From positions 439,001 through 503,000 of the forward strand of contig NZ_JACHNC010000001.1 of assembly GCF_014205215.1 (NCBI RefSeq): a DNA stretch of 64,000 nucleotides. Direction: 5' to 3'. Below the pieces are notes generated by a model. That model saw only the letters and a list, made by a program, of their open reading frames with translations. It was not told the DNA's origin and ran no database searches. This document shows positions 33,039-43,365 of the stretch, one piece after another. How positions within the stretch are numbered: position 1 is the first letter of the stretch; every line of letters begins with the position of its first letter. The stretch is from Actinoplanes lobatus (GTDB lineage: Bacteria; Actinomycetota; Actinomycetes; Mycobacteriales; Micromonosporaceae). A program made the translations under genes and the position numbers.

Positions 33039-34510
33039 CCGACCGCCTCCAGACGGCGGCTGCGGGTGGCCCGGGCGGCCTCCTCGGCGGCCCCGGTGGC
33101 AGTCTCGGCGTGCGCGTTGGGACGGACCGTCCACCAGAGCACGGTGATCCAGGCGGCGGCGAGCAGCATGGCGCCGAGGAGGTCGGTGGGGTGGTGCATG
33201 CCGCGGTACATGCGGGAGAGCGCCACGCCGAGCGGCATGATCACCGCGAGGGCCGGGAAGGTCCAGCGCCACGGTTTGCGGACCCGGGCCATCACGATGA
33301 TCGCGATGGCGGCCCAGAGGCACATGGTGGCGGCGATGTGGCCGGACGGGAAGGACGAGGTCGGCATCTGGCCGTCCAGTTGTTCGACGGGTGGGCGGGG
33401 GCGGTCGACGGCGGCGGCCGCGCAGAGGAAGAGGGTCAGCTCGCCGATCATGGCGAGGGCCAGGAAGAGCACCGGCCGCCACTGGCGCCAGAGGGCCAGC
33501 GCGATCGGGCAGAAGATCAGCGAGATGATCAGGATGGCGTGCGTGTCGCCGGCCTTGCTCCACATCCAGCTCAGGTGGTCCAGGGACGGGGTGCGGAAGC
33601 TCTGCAGCCACCTGGGGACGGCGTCGTCGAAGGCGGGGGTCCAGCGGGTGACGGTGTAACCGGTCAGGTAGAGCAGACCGAAGACGAAGACCCAGCCGAC
33701 CAGGATCTCGGCGCCCTTGGCCCACGGGTGCGGCAGCACGGCGCCCTCGGCGGGGGCCGGGCGCAGGTCGGGGCCGGACTCCGGTTCCAGACCCTCGGTG
33801 ATCGGCGGGGTGGGGTGGCCGGCCTCGCGGCGCCAGATCCGGAAGGCGTAGGCGGTCACGCTGATCCAGGCGAGCCCGAGCATCCAGCCGCCGAGCACGT
33901 CGGAGAGGAAGTGCACGCCGAGGGCGATCCGGGTGAAACCGACCGCTACGACAAGCACCGCGGCCAGGCCGATGAACCAGGGCCGCCACCGGCGGCGGAC
34001 GGCGGGCAGGAGGACCAGCACGATCATGCCGTAGACGACCATCGAGTCGAGTGCGTGCCCGCTCGGGAAGCTGTTGCCGGGGGCCGAGGCGACCGGCACC
34101 TCGACGACCGGGCGCAGCCGCCCGATCAGCGCTTTCAGCGACGGGTCGAGGATCAGCGCCCCGGCGCCGGTGACCAGCAGGTAGATCGCCGGGCGGGGGC
34201 GGCGGCGGACCAGCAGCAGCGCGGCCGGCAGCACGACGAGCGGCACCAGCACACCGCGCCCGCCGAACGAGGAGACCTGTCGCAGGACCGCGACCGTGGC
34301 GTCCGAGCCGGAGGCCCACCGGTTCAGCCCGTCGGCGACGACCCGGTCCAGGTCCTGCAACGGCTGCCAGTGGAACCGTACGAGCAGGAGCAGGACACCG
34401 AAGGTCAGGCCGATCGTGGCCACCACGAGCAGGCCGAGCACGCTGCGCTCGGCGAAGTGACGTACCGGCGCCCAGCCGGCGCGTTCCACCACACGGTTGT
34501 CATCGGTCAC
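33035..34510 (-). CDS. Tandem double-PAP2 membrane phosphatase
   Basis: A 491-residue polytopic protein containing two complete PAP2 phosphatase domains. The first has LKALIGRLRP, PSGHALDS and RIALGVHFLSDVLGG; the second has AVDRPRPP, FPSGHIAATM and SRMYRGMHHPTDLLGA. Each contributes about six membrane helices. PAP2 enzymes remove phosphate from lipid phosphates such as undecaprenyl diphosphate or phosphatidic acid. Both sites keep their catalytic Arg/His, so the fusion may be an internal dimer. GTG 34510 is preferred over TTG 34522 because TTGGAG lies at good spacing. It is coupled to the EEP gene. Confidence 0.92.
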   Translation of the reverse strand: MTDDNRVVERAGWAPVRHFAERSVLGLLVVATIGLTFGVLLLLVRFHWQPLQDLDRVVADGLNRWASGSDATVAVLRQVSSFGGRGVLVPLVVLPAALLLVRRRPRPAIYLLVTGAGALILDPSLKALIGRLRPVVEVPVASAPGNSFPSGHALDSMVVYGMIVLVLLPAVRRRWRPWFIGLAAVLVVAVGFTRIALGVHFLSDVLGGWMLGLAWISVTAYAFRIWRREAGHPTPPITEGLEPESGPDLRPAPAEGAVLPHPWAKGAEILVGWVFVFGLLYLTGYTVTRWTPAFDDAVPRWLQSFRTPSLDHLSWMWSKAGDTHAILIISLIFCPIALALWRQWRPVLFLALAMIGELTLFLCAAAAVDRPRPPVEQLDGQMPTSSFPSGHIAATMCLWAAIAIIVMARVRKPWRWTFPALAVIMPLGVALSRMYRGMHHPTDLLGAMLLAAAWITVLWWTVRPNAHAETATGAAEEAARATRSRRLEAVG

Positions 34511-34543
34511 GGCGTACTCCAAGAGATCGGAATGCGCCGTTCC

Positions 34544-35592
34544 TTACCCGGACGGCTCGGCCGTCACACCGGGCTTCCGCTGGGTGGGCACCGAAGGCGC
34601 CGGGGAGGCCTCGGGGAAGTCCGCGACCGGGTCCTCCGGCGCCGGTTCCCAGCGGTCGTCCAGGGCGGGGCGGTGCACGCCGACCCGGCGGGCCTCCAAC
34701 TGGGCGGCGAAGGCGAGGCCGAGGAAGAGGGCGATGCCGGTCAGGTTCGCCCACAGCAGCAGCGCCATGATCGCGGTGAGCGGCCCGTACGTCGCCCCGA
34801 ACCCGTCGCTGACCCGGATGTACCCGGCCAGCAGCAGGCTCGCCAGCCACCACAGCACGGTCGACACGACGGCGCCGAACAGCAGCCAGGACAGGGCCGG
34901 CTGGTTGCGGCGGACCGAATGCCGGAAGAGCAGGCCGACCGCGAAGACGATGAGCACCAGGCTGAGCGGCCAGCGGATCACGTCCCAGGCCACCCGGGGC
35001 CGTGCGGAAGCCCGAAATGTCGTTCCGCGGACTCGCCGGCCGCCCGCCCGGCCGCCAGCAGCAGGAAGCCGAAGAGCGCGGGCAGCCCGGCGACGAGTGC
35101 CAGGATCGCGGCCCGCAGGTACTTGCCCAGCGCCGGCCGGTCGCGTTCCACCCCGTAGATGCGGTTGGCGCCCCGCTCGATCTGGGCCATGGCGCTGGTC
35201 AGCGCGAACAGGCCGGTGATCATGCCGAGGGTCAGCGCCAGCTCACCGGCGTCCTCGGTCGGGTCGTCGTCCATCAGCAGCTCGGTGACCAGCGGCTCGC
35301 TGGCGCCCGGGGTAAGGGCTATGACGGTGTCCGCGACCACCTGGCCGCCGTCCTCGACGCCGAGGTCGGTGGCGAGCCCGGAGAGGGCGATCAGGAACGG
35401 CACGATGGCGAGGCAGAGCTGGAAGGCGAACGCCCGGGAGTGGCTGAACCCGTCGCCGTACCGGAACCGGACGAACGCGTCGTGCAGCAGCGGCCAGCGG
35501 CCGTAGTGCCGCAGGGCCAGGAACGCGTCGTCGGCCGACAGCTTGTCGCCCGGCATCATCCGGGTCTCGGGTACGGGTTCGGTACTGCTCAA
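34544..35592 (-). pseudogene. YihY/BrkB-family membrane protein, frameshifted
   Basis: Two overlapping minus-strand frames make one YihY protein. The first, 204 aa from ATG 35592, has MRFRYGDGF-type start features (ALRHYGRWPLLHDAFVRF, FQLCLAIVPFLIALSG) and reads to GLPHGPGWPGT then stops at 34978. The second resumes as VAWDVIRWPLSLVLIVF and continues to 34544. Restoring a single G in the CCCCGGG run near 34988 joins them as PGVAWDVI. The family makes six membrane helices and was once called RNase BN. It is either a real inactivating mutation or a homopolymer sequencing error. The start overlaps the upstream kinase gene (ATGA). Confidence 0.85.
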
Positions 35593-36560
35593 GCCTTCTC
35601 CTCCGCCGCTTCCCGCACCGGTTCGGCACGGCGCGCGGCCGCACCGGCGTCGTACGCCAGGTCCGGGTCGGCGTCGGGCTGCGGCACACAGAGCAGCAGG
35701 GCCTTCGGCCGGATCTGGATCTTCATGACCTTGCCGGGTGCGATGTTGTCACCGTCGAGCTGACGGGCCCGTGCCCGGTTGCTGTAGATCTCCACCCGCT
35801 GTGCGGTATAGGTCTCCATGAGCGGCACCCGCTCGCGCCGGCTGAGCACCGCCCAGGCGAGCGCCGCCCAGTGGGCCAGGTTGGTGGGGCTGAGGATGGC
35901 CACGTTGAGCTTGCCGTCGTCCGGCTCGGCCTTGCTGAGCAGCCGCACCCCGCCCTGGAGCCGGCCCACGTTGCCGACGATCACCGCGGCCGGGCGGCGC
36001 GGCATGGGCGGGCCCCCGTCCAGCCGGATCCGGACCCGCATCGGCCGGTCCAGCAGGTGCTTGGCGGCGCCGCCGAGGTACGCCAGCCAGCCGATCCGCT
36101 TCTTCGCCTTCTCCGAGGTGTCCTCGAGCATCTGGGCGTCGAAGCCCATCCCGGCCATCACCACGAAGCACCGGTCGCCGATGGCGCCGACGTCGATGCG
36201 CCGCCGGCCGCCCTCGAGCGCCACCTCCAGCCCGGTGGCCGGGTCGTTGCCCAGCCCCAGGTTGGCGGCGAGCAGGTTGCCGGTGCCGGCGGGCAGCACG
36301 GCCAGGGCCACGCCGGTGCCGGCCAGCGCGGTGACCACCGCCGTGACGGTGCCGTCGCCGCCGCACGCGAAGACCAGCTCGGCACCGTCGGCGACGGCAC
36401 GTCTCGCCTGGCCGCGGCCGGGGTCCTCGGCCGTCGTCTCGTACCAGGTGGGTTGCGGCCAGCCGGCCCGGCGCAGCCCCTCGTGGAGGGTGCGCCGAAG
36501 GTGATCGGGATCGGCCACCTTGGTGGGGTTCACCACGACCGCGGAGCGGGGTCCAGTCAC
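35589..36560 (-). CDS. Diacylglycerol kinase-family lipid kinase
   Basis: A 323-residue DgkB/YegS-type kinase. The catalytic-domain phrases are VVVNPTKVADPDHLRRTL, the nucleotide site FACGGDGTVTAVV, LPAGTGNLLAANLG, and a C-terminal beta-sandwich with DGDNIAPGKVMKIQIRPKAL. The family transfers phosphate from ATP to diacylglycerol or related lipids at the membrane; the exact lipid is unknown. It heads a minus-strand operon with the YihY, PAP2 and EEP genes, so lipid-phosphate addition and removal are encoded together. Confidence 0.92.
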   Translation of the reverse strand: MTGPRSAVVVNPTKVADPDHLRRTLHEGLRRAGWPQPTWYETTAEDPGRGQARRAVADGAELVFACGGDGTVTAVVTALAGTGVALAVLPAGTGNLLAANLGLGNDPATGLEVALEGGRRRIDVGAIGDRCFVVMAGMGFDAQMLEDTSEKAKKRIGWLAYLGGAAKHLLDRPMRVRIRLDGGPPMPRRPAAVIVGNVGRLQGGVRLLSKAEPDDGKLNVAILSPTNLAHWAALAWAVLSRRERVPLMETYTAQRVEIYSNRARARQLDGDNIAPGKVMKIQIRPKALLLCVPQPDADPDLAYDAGAAARRAEPVREAAEEKA

Positions 36561-36647
36561 GTCGCTCAGTGTGCCGGAGTCATGTCACGGCGGCGACTCG
36601 ACGGTCACCCCGGGCCACGGACGGCCGCGGAAAGGCACACTGCACGG

Positions 36648-37148
36648 GTGACCGAACTGACCTACCCGCATGTCGGGTCCACCCGGACCGGGCGCCTGCC
36701 GTCCGGCTACCGGCATCTGCGCTACCGCACCCGGATCGGGACCGGCGAGGAGGTGCTGCGCCGGGCCGGTGAGGCGATCCTGAGCTTCCGCATGCACCGG
36801 GCCATCGGGACACGGATCACGGCGGACGTGGACCGGGCTGCCACCGGGGTGCCGCTGACCGTCGGGATCGGGCCGCTGCGGGCGCCCTGCGAGGTGGTCT
36901 GGACGGTCGAGGAGGACGATCGGATCGGGTTCGCCTACGGCACCCGGCCCGGGCATCCGGCGACCGGCGAGGAGGCGTTCCTGGCCGAACTGGACGAGCA
37001 CGGCGAGGTGTGGTTCACGGTGACCGCGTTCTCCCGTCCGGCGGGCACGTTCATGCGGCTGGCCGGGCCGTTCGCGGTGGGATTCCAGCACGCCTACGCG
37101 CGGCTGTGCGGCTGGGCGGTGCGCCGCCTGGGTACCGTAGGGCGGTGA
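36648..37148 (+). CDS. DUF1990 family protein
   Basis: A 166-residue protein with the DUF1990 pattern: LTYPHVGSTRTGRLPSGYRHLRY-type start, RIGTGEEVLRRAGEAILSFRMH, CEVVWTVEEDDRIGFAYGTRPGHPATGEEAF (in pieces) and VWFTVTAFSRPAGTFMRLAGP. The fold is related to START/polyketide cyclase-like barrels, with unknown function. GTG 36648 is the first start giving the conserved beginning. Its stop overlaps the next gene by GTGA. Confidence 0.9.
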   Translation: MTELTYPHVGSTRTGRLPSGYRHLRYRTRIGTGEEVLRRAGEAILSFRMHRAIGTRITADVDRAATGVPLTVGIGPLRAPCEVVWTVEEDDRIGFAYGTRPGHPATGEEAFLAELDEHGEVWFTVTAFSRPAGTFMRLAGPFAVGFQHAYARLCGWAVRRLGTVGR

Positions 37149-37921
37149 GCACGACCGAGGTCACCTGGTGGGGGCACAGCACGGTGTGGCTCGCCGACTC
37201 CGGCACGACCCTGCTGACCGATCCGGTGCTCACCGGCCGCCTCGCCCATCTGCGGCGGATGGCCGGCCCGTCGCCGCGACTGCCCGGTGCGCCGGACGCG
37301 GTCCTGCTCTCCCACCTGCACGCCGATCACTTCCACGTCGGATCGCTCCGCGCCGTACCGGGAAAGCCGCTCCTGATCGTGCCCCGCGGAGCCGCCGCCT
37401 TCACGGCGAGGGTGATGGGCGCGGAGGCCGGGAATCGGTGTGTCGAGCTGGCGCCCGGTGAGTCGGCCGTGGTCGGCGGCGTGCGGGTCCGGGCCGTTCC
37501 GGCGCGGCACGACGGCGGCCGCGGCCCGTGGTCGAAGGACCGGGCGATCGCGATCGGCTTCGTCGTGGAGGGCACCGCGCGGACGTGGTTCGCGGGCGAC
37601 ACCGGCCTGTTCGACGGGATGCACGAGCTGGGCCCGCTGGATCTGGCGCTGGTCCCGGTCGGCGGCTGGGGTCCCACCCTGGGCTCGCACGGGCATCTGG
37701 ACGCGGCCGACGGCGCCGAGGCGCTGCGGCGGGTGAAGGCGTCGTGGGCGGTGCCGGTGCACTACGGCACGCTGTGGCCGATCGGGATGAGCCGGGTGCG
37801 GCGGCACATGTTCGACGGGCCGGGCGAGAGGTTCGCCGAGCACGCCGCCCGGGTGGCGCCGGAGAGCCGGGTCCGGGTGCTGGCCCACGGCGAGCGTTTC
37901 AGCCTGGAGCCGGCCGCGTGA
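37145..37921 (+). CDS. MBL-fold metal-dependent hydrolase
   Basis: A 258-residue UlaG-type metallo-beta-lactamase-fold protein. The metal-binding motif is LLSHLHADHFHVGSLR (HxHxDH), with GHSTVWLADSG at the start, WFAGDTGLFDG in the middle and VPVHYGTLWP near the end. Relatives are lactonases and N-acyl-phosphatidylethanolamine hydrolases. It is coupled on both sides by GTGA overlaps to DUF1990 and DedA genes, suggesting one envelope-related operon. Confidence 0.9.
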   Translation: MSTTEVTWWGHSTVWLADSGTTLLTDPVLTGRLAHLRRMAGPSPRLPGAPDAVLLSHLHADHFHVGSLRAVPGKPLLIVPRGAAAFTARVMGAEAGNRCVELAPGESAVVGGVRVRAVPARHDGGRGPWSKDRAIAIGFVVEGTARTWFAGDTGLFDGMHELGPLDLALVPVGGWGPTLGSHGHLDAADGAEALRRVKASWAVPVHYGTLWPIGMSRVRRHMFDGPGERFAEHAARVAPESRVRVLAHGERFSLEPAA

Positions 37922-38508
37922 TCGACACGCTGGGAGCGCTCGGCTGGCTGTTCCTGGTGGTCGCGTTCGGGGCGATCGTGCCGGTGGTGCCGACCGGGGC
38001 GGCGGTCAGCAGCGCCGCGGCGTACGCGTTGCACGAGCACCCGTACGCCATCGGCCTGGTGGTCGCGGCCGGCGCGGCCGGCGCCTACACCGGCGACCTG
38101 GTGATGTACGCGATGTGCCGGTACGGCGGCGAGCAGCTGGCCCGCCGTCTGCACTGGCTCAACGACGAGGAGCGGCTCAACACGGTCCGGGCCCGGTTGC
38201 AGCGCAGGCAGGTCACGGTGCTGCTGGTGTCCCGGCTGGTCCCGGGCGGGCGGGTGCCGGTGCTGCTGGCGGCCGCCTTCGCCGGGGTGTCGTGGCGCAC
38301 CTTCGTGATCGCCAACCTGCCCGCCTGTGTGCTGTGGTCGCTGGTCTACACCACGATCGGCCTGCTCGGGGCGTCGATCTTCCCCGAGCCGTGGCAGGGT
38401 GTGCTCGCCGCGATCGTGGTGATCCTGGTGGTGAACCAGTCGATCACCTGGATCTCGCGGTGGTGGGATCGGCGGGCGGCGCGCGCTAGTACTTCAAGTA
38501 CGTCCTAG
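37918..38508 (+). CDS. DedA/SNARE-associated membrane protein
   Basis: A 196-residue DedA-type protein from GTG 37918 (GTGA overlap). Visible are the re-entrant loop PVVPTGAAVSSAAAY, the glycine-rich GAAGAYTGDLVMYAMCRYGG, and SRLVPGGRVPVLLAAAFAGVSW, which contains the family's conserved Arg and Pro-Gly. About five membrane segments are present. DedA proteins recycle undecaprenyl phosphate or other lipids across the membrane. Its end overlaps the convergent hydrolase gene by 23 nt. Confidence 0.88.
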   Translation: MIDTLGALGWLFLVVAFGAIVPVVPTGAAVSSAAAYALHEHPYAIGLVVAAGAAGAYTGDLVMYAMCRYGGEQLARRLHWLNDEERLNTVRARLQRRQVTVLLVSRLVPGGRVPVLLAAAFAGVSWRTFVIANLPACVLWSLVYTTIGLLGASIFPEPWQGVLAAIVVILVVNQSITWISRWWDRRAARASTSSTS

Positions 38509-39400
38509 TCATCTTGCCGACCTTCTCGACCAGCGCCATCCCGCCGTTCATGGTCTTGTTGGTGTGCGACAGGACGGCGATCGACACGTCGGTCTCGTCC
38601 CCGGTGACCTGACCGACGGTGTTGATGATCCACAGGTTGCTCTCGGTGGAGCGCTGGAGCCAGCCGTTCTTGACGGTGGCGTCCTCGTCGGTCTTCGCCA
38701 CCGCTGGCACGCCCCAGTCCTGGTCCGGGGAGACGGTGCTCATCAGCTTGTGCGCGTAGGTGCGGGACGCGTCGGACAGCTCGCTCTCGTCGTCGACCAG
38801 CTGGTCCAGCAGTTTCACCTGGTCCTTGACGGTGGTCCGGGTGAGGCCCCAGGAGCTGTTGACCTTGGTCTGGGTGAGGCCGAGCCGCTTGTTGCAGGCG
38901 GTCAGCCCGGTGTACCGCCCGATCCTGCCGAACAGCGAGGTGGTGGAGGCGTTGTCGCTGTACCGGATCATCTTGTCGGCCAGGGTCTTCTCGCTGCTGG
39001 TCAGCTTGCGGTTGTCGTCCTGGGCGGTGAGCAGCAGGCAGGCGAGCACCTGCACCTTCACCACGCTGGCGGTCTCGTACTTCTCGTCGCCGCGGTACGC
39101 GTACGTCTGCCCGGTCTTGCGGTCGAAGACGGCGACCGAGAACTCCGGTTTGCCGGAGGCGTACGTCTTGAGGGCCGCGTCGAGCGCCTTGACCCGCTTG
39201 GCCCGCTCGATGGCGGCCAGCTCCTCGGGGGTGGGGCCGGTCGGCGTGGGCGACGCCTTCGGGGCGTCCTGGAACGAGCCGGCGAGCGGGCCGGTCCCGC
39301 CGCCCTCGCCGTCGCCCAGCATGCCCTTCGCCACCAGGACGGATCCCCCCAGAATGCCGGCGGCGGCCACCATCAGTATCAGATTTCGGGTACGTCGCAC
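38486..39400 (-). CDS. Exported class A beta-lactamase-like serine hydrolase
   Basis: A 304-residue protein with a signal or membrane anchor (about 7-25), a Pro/Thr linker and a penicillin-recognising domain. The catalytic motifs are S112-V-V-K115 (SxxK), Y-S148-D-N150 (SDN) and K244-N-G246, replacing the usual KTG. The third motif change and a disulfide-like CNKRLGL segment suggest a peptidoglycan-binding or lipoprotein-type hydrolase rather than a clinical beta-lactamase. It may act on peptidoglycan or protect against beta-lactams; the sequence cannot separate these. Confidence 0.82.
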   Translation of the reverse strand: MRRTRNLILMVAAAGILGGSVLVAKGMLGDGEGGGTGPLAGSFQDAPKASPTPTGPTPEELAAIERAKRVKALDAALKTYASGKPEFSVAVFDRKTGQTYAYRGDEKYETASVVKVQVLACLLLTAQDDNRKLTSSEKTLADKMIRYSDNASTTSLFGRIGRYTGLTACNKRLGLTQTKVNSSWGLTRTTVKDQVKLLDQLVDDESELSDASRTYAHKLMSTVSPDQDWGVPAVAKTDEDATVKNGWLQRSTESNLWIINTVGQVTGDETDVSIAVLSHTNKTMNGGMALVEKVGKMTRTYLKY

Positions 39401-39534
39401 CCATGCATACTGCCGTGCCGGTGCCCTCCGTGGCTCACCGGAATCCTGTGGATTCCCGACTTTCGACGCTCGGCTTCCATACCGGTACAGTCCGTCACGG
39501 TTTAGCGGGTGCGCCCGCGGCGCACAATGGAGGC

Positions 39535-40248
39535 ATGGCCTCTCTCGTGTCCTCCGCTCTCCAGGCGACCGTGGCAGCCGCCGGCAAAGTGATCGAGACG
39601 GCGGCCACGGCCGCGACCATCCCGGTGCGGGCGATCGGGCTGATCGGCCAGACCGAGCTGCTGATCAACCGGATGACCCTGGCCGTCGCCCAGGCCGAGG
39701 ACCTGATCAAGCGGGTGACCGCGGTGGCCGCCGCGGCCGAGCAGACGGTGGCCGAGGCGCGGGCCCTCACCACCGCGGCGACCCTGACCGTGGAGGAGGC
39801 GGCGGTGGTCGCGACCACCGCCGGTGACCTGATCCGGCGGGCGTCGGTGACCGCCGAGGCGGCGGGCGTGGTGGTCGGCGACGCGGCCACCGCCCTGGGC
39901 GAGGTCAGCGCGATCGCGACCCGGGCGAAGAGCGTCGCCGGCGAGGTCGAGGTGCTCGTCGGCGACTACTCCCCCACGCTGCGTGACGCCGCCCCGCTGG
40001 CCGCGCATTTCGTCGCCGAGCTGACGCCGGACGAGGTGACCGCCGCGATCCGGATGATCGACGAGTTCCCGGCCCTCCAGCGGCACCTGGTCCACGACGT
40101 GATGCCGCTGCTCAGCAAGCTCGACCAGGTCGGGCCGGACCTGCACAAGCTGCTCGAGGTGACCGAGGACCTGCACCTCGCCATCGCCGGGCTGCCCGGC
40201 CTCAAGATGCTGCGCCGCCGTGGCGAGGAGCGGACCCACGAGGCCTAG
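39535..40248 (+). CDS. Ala-rich coiled-coil protein
   Basis: A 237-residue protein made almost entirely of Ala/Val/Thr/Glu helices (AAAGKVIETAATAATIPVRA, TVAEARALTTAATLTVEEAA), with heptad-like spacing through about 30-170 and a C-terminal part (PLLSKLDQVGPDLHKLLEV). No signal peptide is clear. It may be an amphipathic-helix protein like apolipophorin- or phasin-type proteins, but I cannot assign a family. CACAAT lies 12 nt before ATG 39535, with TTTAGC 16 bp further up, so the mRNA may be leaderless. Confidence 0.7.
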   Translation: MASLVSSALQATVAAAGKVIETAATAATIPVRAIGLIGQTELLINRMTLAVAQAEDLIKRVTAVAAAAEQTVAEARALTTAATLTVEEAAVVATTAGDLIRRASVTAEAAGVVVGDAATALGEVSAIATRAKSVAGEVEVLVGDYSPTLRDAAPLAAHFVAELTPDEVTAAIRMIDEFPALQRHLVHDVMPLLSKLDQVGPDLHKLLEVTEDLHLAIAGLPGLKMLRRRGEERTHEA

Positions 40249-40256
40249 GGACCGGT

Positions 40257-41405
<1,149 letters not shown>

Positions 41406-41425
41406 TCATGGATTGTGATACATGA

Positions 41426-41459
41426 CACCCGCCCCCGATCAAGTGATCGGAGGCGGGTG
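41426..41459 (-). terminator. Terminator after the P450 start region/protease end
   Basis: A 16-bp stem with one mismatch (41426-41441 with 41444-41459) and a 2-nt loop lies between the protease stop and the P450 start, both on the minus strand. It probably terminates the protease transcript. No T-run follows. Confidence 0.65.
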
Positions 41460-41518
41460 CCCGTTCCGGCCCGGCTCTGTTCGGAGAGCGAACGGTCGCT
41501 TCACGCCGGGCCGTGGGA

Positions 41519-42559
41519 TCAGAAGACCGAGACCCCGTACACGCTGAGGGCCTCGACCACCGGCTGGAAGTAGGTGACGCCACCGCTGGTGCAGTTTCCG
41601 CTACCGCCCGAGGTCAGGCCGTGCGCGGTGGTGCCGGAGTAGAGCGAGCCGCCGCTGTCGCCGGGCTCGGCGCAGACCGTGGTGCGGATCAGGCCGGAGA
41701 CCGAGCCCTCGGCGTAGTTCACCGTGCTGTTGAGCGCGGTGACCCGGCCGGAGCGGGTGCCGGTGGTGGAGCCACGGCGGTAGACGGTGGCGCCGACGGC
41801 CGGGGTGGCGGCCGAGGTGATGTCGACCGAGGTGCCGACGCCGCCGGTCTTGGTGATGGTCGTGTTGGTGTAGCGGACGATGCCGTAGTCGTTGCCGGGG
41901 AAGCTGGTGCCGGCCCGGGTCCCCAGCGTGGCGGAACCGTTGGTCCAGGTGGCGCCGGCGTTGGTGCAGTGCCCGGCGGTCAGGAAGTAGTTCGTGCCGG
42001 CGCTGTTGCGCACGTTGAAGCCGAGGGAGCAGCGTGATCCGCCGGTGTAGATGGCGTCGCCGCCGGAGATCTTGATGCTCGTCTTGCCCGGGACCGACTC
42101 GATGCGGGCCGCGTCGCCGAGCTTGGCGACGGTGGCCTGGACGGCGGCCAGCTTGGCGCCGGTGATCGTCTCGTCGATGCTGACGACGACCTGGTTGCTG
42201 ACCGGGTCGACGGCGAACGCCGTACCGGGGGTCTTGAGGTTGACCTTCAGGCTCTCGTCGGCGGCCGCCAGGGTGGCGCCGCTGCGGGCCACGTAGCGGG
42301 CGGTCGCGCCGGCCGCGGTCACCTCGGCGGCGGTCGCCGCGTCGGTCACGTTGACCACGATCTTGCCGGAGGCGTCGATGTATGAGCCGGCGTCGCGGGA
42401 GCCCAGGCGGGCGTCGAGGCCGGAGGCGAGGGCGGAGGGGGCGAAGGACGGGTCACCGGCGACCGGGGCGGCGGTCGCGGGCGAGGCCGCGAGTCCACTG
42501 GCCACGAGGATGCCCGCGGCCAGGCCGACGATCGGCCGGCGCAGCTTGGGGTTGAGCAC
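41519..42559 (-). CDS. Secreted alpha-lytic/streptogrisin-type serine protease
   Basis: A 346-residue preproprotein starting at GTG 42559 (GGGAGGAACC before it). The signal peptide (about 1-32) ends ASPATAAP. A propeptide domain (about 35-165) of the alpha-lytic type, with [20 protein letters not shown], acts as a folding helper. The mature chymotrypsin-fold domain has the catalytic His in FLTAGHCT, Asp in NDYGIVRY and Ser in [11 protein letters not shown], plus paired Cys. The class makes single-step secreted proteases used in nutrition or development. Its upstream region carries TTAGATAG, also found before the winged-helix regulator. Confidence 0.94.
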   Translation of the reverse strand: MLNPKLRRPIVGLAAGILVASGLAASPATAAPVAGDPSFAPSALASGLDARLGSRDAGSYIDASGKIVVNVTDAATAAEVTAAGATARYVARSGATLAAADESLKVNLKTPGTAFAVDPVSNQVVVSIDETITGAKLAAVQATVAKLGDAARIESVPGKTSIKISGGDAIYTGGSRCSLGFNVRNSAGTNYFLTAGHCTNAGATWTNGSATLGTRAGTSFPGNDYGIVRYTNTTITKTGGVGTSVDITSAATPAVGATVYRRGSTTGTRSGRVTALNSTVNYAEGSVSGLIRTTVCAEPGDSGGSLYSGTTAHGLTSGGSGNCTSGGVTYFQPVVEALSVYGVSVF

Positions 42560-42624
42560 GGTTCCTCCCTGGGGGAACGGGGGTGGCACACCGGTCCGGC
42601 GTGCCCGTGCTCGCAAGTATTTAA

Positions 42625-42641
42625 ATTGATCTATCTAATTG
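42625..42641. promoter_or_regulatory. TTAGATAG site in the protease promoter
   Basis: An A+T-rich block, AATTGATCTATCTAATT, lies about 70-80 nt upstream of the protease start. On the minus strand it contains TTAGATAG between a TTGCAA (-35-like) and a TAAATA (-10-like) sequence. The same octamer lies in the palindrome before the winged-helix gene. Confidence 0.5.
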
Positions 42642-42698
42642 CAAGAACTGTGAACGATCACCGATTGCCGGTCAACGGCACCCTGACCAGGTAAAACG

Positions 42699-42708
42699 AT
42701 GACGTCAT
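42699..42708. promoter_or_regulatory. ATGACGTCAT palindrome
   Basis: A perfect 10-bp palindrome with partly symmetric flanks (AACG left, CGTT right), 140 nt upstream of the protease start and 70 nt after the winged-helix gene. It is a possible operator; no regulator is linked. Confidence 0.35.
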
Positions 42709-42777
42709 ACCGTTGGCCTATAACCCTTTCGGGATGAACGTCGCTGACCGGCACGGCACCTACATCGACACACGGCG

Positions 42778-43302
42778 TCACCCGTGGTCGACGACGGTGA
42801 TCCCGGCGTCGTCGGAGAGGCGGTAGCCCAGGCCGTACACCGTGGTGATCAGCTCCGGGTCGTCGAGCTTGGTGCGCAGCCGGCTGACGTGCACGTCGAC
42901 CGTGCGGTTGGTGGTGTGCCGGTGGCCCCAGACGTGGGTCAGCAACTGGGCGCGGCTGAACACCTGACGGGGGTGCCGGGCCAGGAAGAGCAGCAGGTCG
43001 TACTCCAGGCGGCTGAGCTCGAGCGGACGGCCACCACGGAACGCGGTACGGGCGAGGGGGTCGAGCCGGAGCCCGCCGGCGGGCACGGCGACCGGCTCGT
43101 CCACCTCCACCGCGGAGGCCGCGTGCACCAGCTCACGCAGCGCGGCGAGCACCCGCTCCCGGCCACCGGCCCCGCCCGCGATGCTGATCGTCACGGTCAC
43201 CGGCTCGTCGGCGCCGGCCACCGGCGGCGGGTCGGGCACCGGGCGGAGCAGGACCGGGCGGGAGTACGTGGTGTGCGGATGTGCGACGGCGAGAGCTGAC
43301 AT
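42778..43302 (-). CDS. Orphan winged-helix regulator without receiver domain
   Basis: A 174-residue protein starting at ATG 43302 with GGAGA before it. The C-terminal half is a full OmpR/PhoB-type DNA-binding domain: LRLDPLARTAF, LSRLEYDLLLFLARHPRQVFSRAQLL in pieces, HTTNRTVDVHVSRLRTKLDD, and TVYGLGYRL. The first ~75 residues do not form a receiver domain and contain only a short beta-rich region (VTVTISIAGGAG). Such stand-alone winged helices regulate without phosphorylation. Its target may include itself and the downstream protease, which share TTAGATAG sites. Confidence 0.82.
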   Translation of the reverse strand: MSALAVAHPHTTYSRPVLLRPVPDPPPVAGADEPVTVTISIAGGAGGRERVLAALRELVHAASAVEVDEPVAVPAGGLRLDPLARTAFRGGRPLELSRLEYDLLLFLARHPRQVFSRAQLLTHVWGHRHTTNRTVDVHVSRLRTKLDDPELITTVYGLGYRLSDDAGITVVDHG

Positions 43303-43365
43303 GACTGTCTCCTTCTCCGGGGGAGCACCTCGCGATTGCGGGTGGCGCTCCGCAAGGATACATTT

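Noticed and set aside
32268..34319. 683-aa minus-strand frame read as one protein
   Set aside because: Only the last 256 codons are real (EEP protein); the rest is out-of-frame reading of the PAP2 gene.
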